Shown here: positions 63,247-64,000 of the stretch, piece after piece
Numbering within the stretch: the first letter of the stretch is position 1
Layout of the letters: each line of letters opens with the position of its first letter
Source: an uncultured Tenacibaculum sp.
GTDB lineage: Bacteria > Bacteroidota > Bacteroidia > Flavobacteriales > Flavobacteriaceae
DNA: 64,000 bases
Direction: 5' to 3'
Assembly: GCA_947496185.1 (NCBI GenBank)
Contig: CANMCD010000015.1
Coordinates: 21,168 to 85,167, forward strand
Made by a program: the position numbers and the translations under genes
The notes under the pieces: generated by a model
The model's database searches: none
Seen by the model: only the letters and a program-made list of their open reading frames with translations
What the model was told of the DNA's origin: nothing

Positions 63247-63807
63247 ATGAAAGATAAGGTTATCTTTAAAAAATTAGACGATTTAAATCGTCTATCTGAA
63301 ATTTATTCAATTACTTATGATGCTTTTTATGAAAATGGAGATATACCATTTAATAAAAAGAAAATGATTAATTCAAATCCTCATCTTGATAATATTGAAG
63401 AAACCATTGTCATTATAGCTGAATTAAATAATAAAATTATTGCTACTAATACTTTAACTAAAGATGGAAAAAATGGTTTACATACGGATAAATACTTTAA
63501 AATAGAAACCGATGAATTAAGAAGAAAATATAAAAATATTGGATCAACTTGGAGGATAGTTACGAAAGACAAAGAAAACAATAATATCAAGTTAATTAAA
63601 AACTTAATAGATTATTCTAATACTGTTGCTTCCGAGATGGATATAAAGTACAATTTATTTATTGTAAAGGATAAACATGAGAATGTTTATAAAAATTTAG
63701 TTAATGCAAAAACTATTGCAAAAAAAAGAACTAATATGCAATCATCAGAAGGTAAAGAAGTAAATTTAGTGTTAATGATTGCAGAAACAAGTTTTAATAT
63801 AAGTTAG
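63247..63807 (+). CDS. cassette 2 protein, N-acyl amino acid synthase-like (FeeM/GNAT fold)
   Basis: A 186-residue protein with the order of strands of LuxI/FeeM-type acyltransferases: an N-terminal helix and ITYDAFYENGDIP, ETIVIIAELNNKIIATNTLTKDGKNGLHTDKYFKIETDELR, STWRIVTKDKENNNIKLIKNLIDYS and YNLFIVKDKHENVYKNL. Such enzymes join an acyl chain from acyl-ACP to an amino acid or homoserine lactone, giving signal or surfactant lipids. Family assignment is by pattern only; substrates unknown. It is a single-gene unit with own leader and terminator. Confidence 0.6.
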   Translation: MKDKVIFKKLDDLNRLSEIYSITYDAFYENGDIPFNKKKMINSNPHLDNIEETIVIIAELNNKIIATNTLTKDGKNGLHTDKYFKIETDELRRKYKNIGSTWRIVTKDKENNNIKLIKNLIDYSNTVASEMDIKYNLFIVKDKHENVYKNLVNAKTIAKKRTNMQSSEGKEVNLVLMIAETSFNIS

Positions 63808-63825
63808 TTTTACTAAAATAATATA

Positions 63826-63893
63826 TTATCTCACTTACCACAAAGCACCTTAATCAAGGTGTTTTTTTATGTCAAAAATTTAGTAATAATATT
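63826..63893 (+). terminator. cassette 2 trailer with complementary arm and terminator
   Basis: TCACTTACCACAA (63831-63843) then hairpin CACCTT-AATC-AAGGTG (63846-63861) and seven T. Stem identical to cassette 1, loop different. Similarity to the cassette 1 trailer runs on to about 63893. Confidence 0.75.
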
Positions 63894-63966
63894 AATCGAC
63901 GGCTTAATTGCTGTCAAAAAACGTGTAGTATTATCCATAATAAAGTTTAGTTAAAATACAAAGGTA

Positions 63967-64000
63967 ATGAAAAGCAAATCTATTGCAAATAAAACATTAG
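63967..64000 (+). CDS. possible start of a gene cut by the window edge
   Basis: ATG at 63967 opens a frame reading MKSKSIANKTL to the edge, after an A-rich leader (ACAAAGGTA). Too short to judge. Confidence 0.25.
   Translation, partial: MKSKSIANKTL

Noticed and set aside
60489-63893. Integron attC array
   Set aside because: No GTTRRRY/RYYYAAC core sites and no integron integrase; the shared ends pair leader to trailer instead.
60489-63893. Retron or diversity-generating retroelement
   Set aside because: Inverted ends around genes suggested it, but no reverse transcriptase is present in the window.

Overview
The window is AT-rich DNA from a marine-type Flavobacteriaceae bacterium (phylum Bacteroidota; Tenacibaculum-like is a guess). 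Evidence: Bacteroidota promoters (TTG-N19-TAnnTTTG), A-rich leaders instead of Shine-Dalgarno sites, a gliding lipoprotein GldI, type IX secretion (T9SS) C-terminal sorting domains on two chitinases, and family-typical small proteins such as the CAL67264-type membrane protein.

Positions 1-48860 are ordinary chromosome. In order: mutL (cut by the left edge), ribH, recF-DUF721, ndk, nrnA, a cluster of three envelope prolyl isomerases including gldI, a PAP2 phosphatase, an OYE/FadH-like flavoenzyme, a one-protein hybrid two-component system, ettA, an SAM methyltransferase, a CarH/LitR-type B12 photoreceptor-regulator followed by folE, tRNA-Ser(TGA), aroC, a radical SAM protein, a GH19-GH18 chitinase pair, a Crp-type regulator, DinB, pdhC-pdhA, a VanX-like dipeptidase, a PadR/PspC module, two tandem TlpA-type lipoproteins, a 1.2 kb gene-free stretch with a structured repeat, and a small carbohydrate/ester-hydrolase group.

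At 48862-48905 lies the 3' part of a tRNA-Met gene (minus strand), next to its terminator and a symmetric inverted repeat. I read this as the left attachment site of an integrated element that continues past 64000, where the intact tRNA should lie. From 49020 the DNA is a temperate-phage early region: an S24-type repressor, a second small XRE repressor with paired operators, many small early proteins, a RecE-like nuclease, a replication initiator carrying iterons inside its gene, a DnaC-like loader, a serine recombinase and a small cytosine-methyltransferase-like protein. No capsid, terminase or tyrosine integrase gene is visible before the edge.

From 60440 to the right edge the element carries accessory DNA. 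Two single-gene cassettes (60489-61553 and 63148-63893) share a leader motif that resembles a boxA antitermination site, a trailer complementary to the leader, and a terminator hairpin. The complementarity is kept although its extension differs between cassettes. One cassette encodes an unrecognised protein, the other an N-acyl-amino-acid-synthase-like (FeeM/GNAT-fold) protein. Between them sit a T9SS sorting-domain remnant, an IS-like terminal repeat and the second copy of a structured repeat whose first copy is in the core chromosome at 43843. This cassette layout, the in-gene phage origin and the structured repeat are the best candidates for something undescribed.
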